64,000 bases of DNA, taken from Athripsodes cinereus. Lineage: Eukaryota > Arthropoda > Insecta > Trichoptera > Leptoceridae. This document shows, piece after piece, positions 63,005 to 64,000 of this stretch (positions are counted from its first letter, which is position 1; each line of letters opens with the position of its first letter). The stretch lies in assembly GCA_947579605.1 (NCBI GenBank), contig OX388321.1:10877427-10941426 (forward strand), in the 5' to 3' direction. Under the pieces are notes generated by a model. The model was not told where the DNA came from. It did not search any database and worked only from the letters and a program-made list of their open reading frames with translations. The position numbers and the translations under genes are program-made.

Positions 63005-63890
63005 TAAGCAATAGGTCCAATAAAGCTCGGATCCTCAACCTTAAACGTTCCTTATAAAATATTCAGATCTTTGTCCAACTTTTTGTATATTCTTTTACAT
63101 TTAAATCTAGAAAATAAATTAAATGTTTGTTTTTGATGGTAAAAATATTTTTCAATATTGTGAAATAAATGAAACACAATATGAAGAAAGTGTGGATTGA
63201 ATAAAATTCTCCAATACTTCAGTCAATTTAATAAAAAAAATAATGGATCGCAATTATTATATAGTGAAAGTCATAAACAATAATCATGTTTAAAATAAAA
63301 TGTGGTAAGGAAGACGCGCTGCAACGGAATGAAAATTTGAAAAAAAAAAATTACATTCCTATGACCCTTTTATGCTGATTGTCAAATCCTACACCACGAT
63401 AACTGTTTCACTCAAATTTGGGTATTTTGCCCTAAAAAAGAAGAACTCTTAGAGCACATCCACAATATATGTTTATATTTGTTAAAGTAACTATTAATTA
63501 TAATAAATTAATATAACGATTTTTTTCGATCAAAAATTGACTGAAAATCCGTGCTAAACTTATAAAGCTGCGTTGAACGAGGATAACTGACTCGTTAAAT
63601 GAAATTAGCCACCGCGCTCCTCTAACACTCCCACACCATCTCACCCTTTTCTAGCAGTCTCTGGTAAGAGGCAATATTATAATGGGTGAAAATGAAATAT
63701 CGACAAGAGATTTTTTTTCATAATAGACAAATATGAAGGGGGTTAGAGACAAATTAACAAGAAAGGAATAAATACAAATAATAATATAAGTTTCCCATTT
63801 TTTTTCTGAAATATGGTTTCCATTAATATCTTATCAGTTTAAAGACATTTACAAGCCTACTCACAAATGAGGTATAACTGTTTTGTTTGA
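63005..63890. other. No gene seen
   Basis: AT-rich; a C-rich strip at 63605-63660 (GCCACCGCGCTCCTCTAACA) is unassigned. Confidence 0.45.
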
Positions 63891-63900
63891 ACCCCAATCC

Positions 63901-63962
63901 GTGCCCTTGAGATGGATATTACATTAAACGGCGCCGAATAAGTTATCCAACATACATACAAT
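63901..63962 (+). repeat. GCGCC hairpin motif with ACAT tail
   Basis: GTGCCCTTGAGATGGATATT, ACATTAAACGGCGCC, then GAATAAGTTATCCAACATAC and ATACAATA. The inner stem is shorter here (ATG/CAT). Confidence 0.7.
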
Positions 63963-64000
63963 ATGCTCATGCCGTCAAGGCGGAATGAGCCGGCAATGAG

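Overview
The window is AT-rich, intron/intergenic-type nuclear DNA from an insect. It is most likely a moth or butterfly: it has RTE-type reverse-transcriptase C-termini of the WQWAGHVAR...RWVDD kind, the GCCATGTCCCAGGAGGGG 3' end, a tRNA-like SINE with a TACCCATAATACAAG body, Helitron ends TCTAATATATAAAA...CTAG, and many GTAGGTAC/CTACCTAT strings. No bacterial, plasmid or CRISPR features were seen. Species is not determinable from the sequence. Host genes are almost absent; three short splice-bounded open segments are proposed as exons (19415-19527 plus; 57568-57738 and 60606-60838 minus), plus a weaker one at 61975-62070. None is recognised by family.

Almost everything that can be named is mobile DNA. 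At 7028-15199 lies a young 8.2-kb LTR retrotransposon. It has 2401-bp LTRs that look identical, TG...CA ends, a 4-bp TTAC target duplication and a polypurine tract, but a 3.4-kb interior with no gag-pol. It landed inside an older copy of an abundant ~300-bp repeat (called repeat A here, about 20 copies). From 17 to 31 kb come a TTAA-flanked inverted-repeat element, an RTE 3' end, a PIF/Harbinger-like MITE, a CR1/Jockey-type relic, a three-level nest (inverted-repeat element > Helitron > hAT MITE), a tRNA-derived SINE and a second short Helitron. At 31.1 kb a 77-bp perfect palindrome marks a foldback family with two further copies.

The most complete coding element is a 5'-truncated CR1/Jockey-type non-LTR retrotransposon at about 52.49-55.97 kb. 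It has the end of ORF1 and an uninterrupted 943-residue ORF2 with endonuclease and reverse-transcriptase motifs.

Two RNA-level signals stand out. First, hammerhead-ribozyme-like cores occur at 39428-39475 and 58581-58628, in both arms of a 213-bp palindrome at 47632-47844, and as an eroded copy near 17.75 kb. Their conserved core, stem II, minimal palindromic stem III and (in two copies) a 6-bp stem I can all be read directly. This fits Penelope-like elements or hammerhead retrozymes. Second, a short hairpin followed by AAATAAA-like sequence and sometimes an (ACAT)n tail occurs five times, with base changes that preserve pairing.

All homologies are from reading the sequence; no database search was run.
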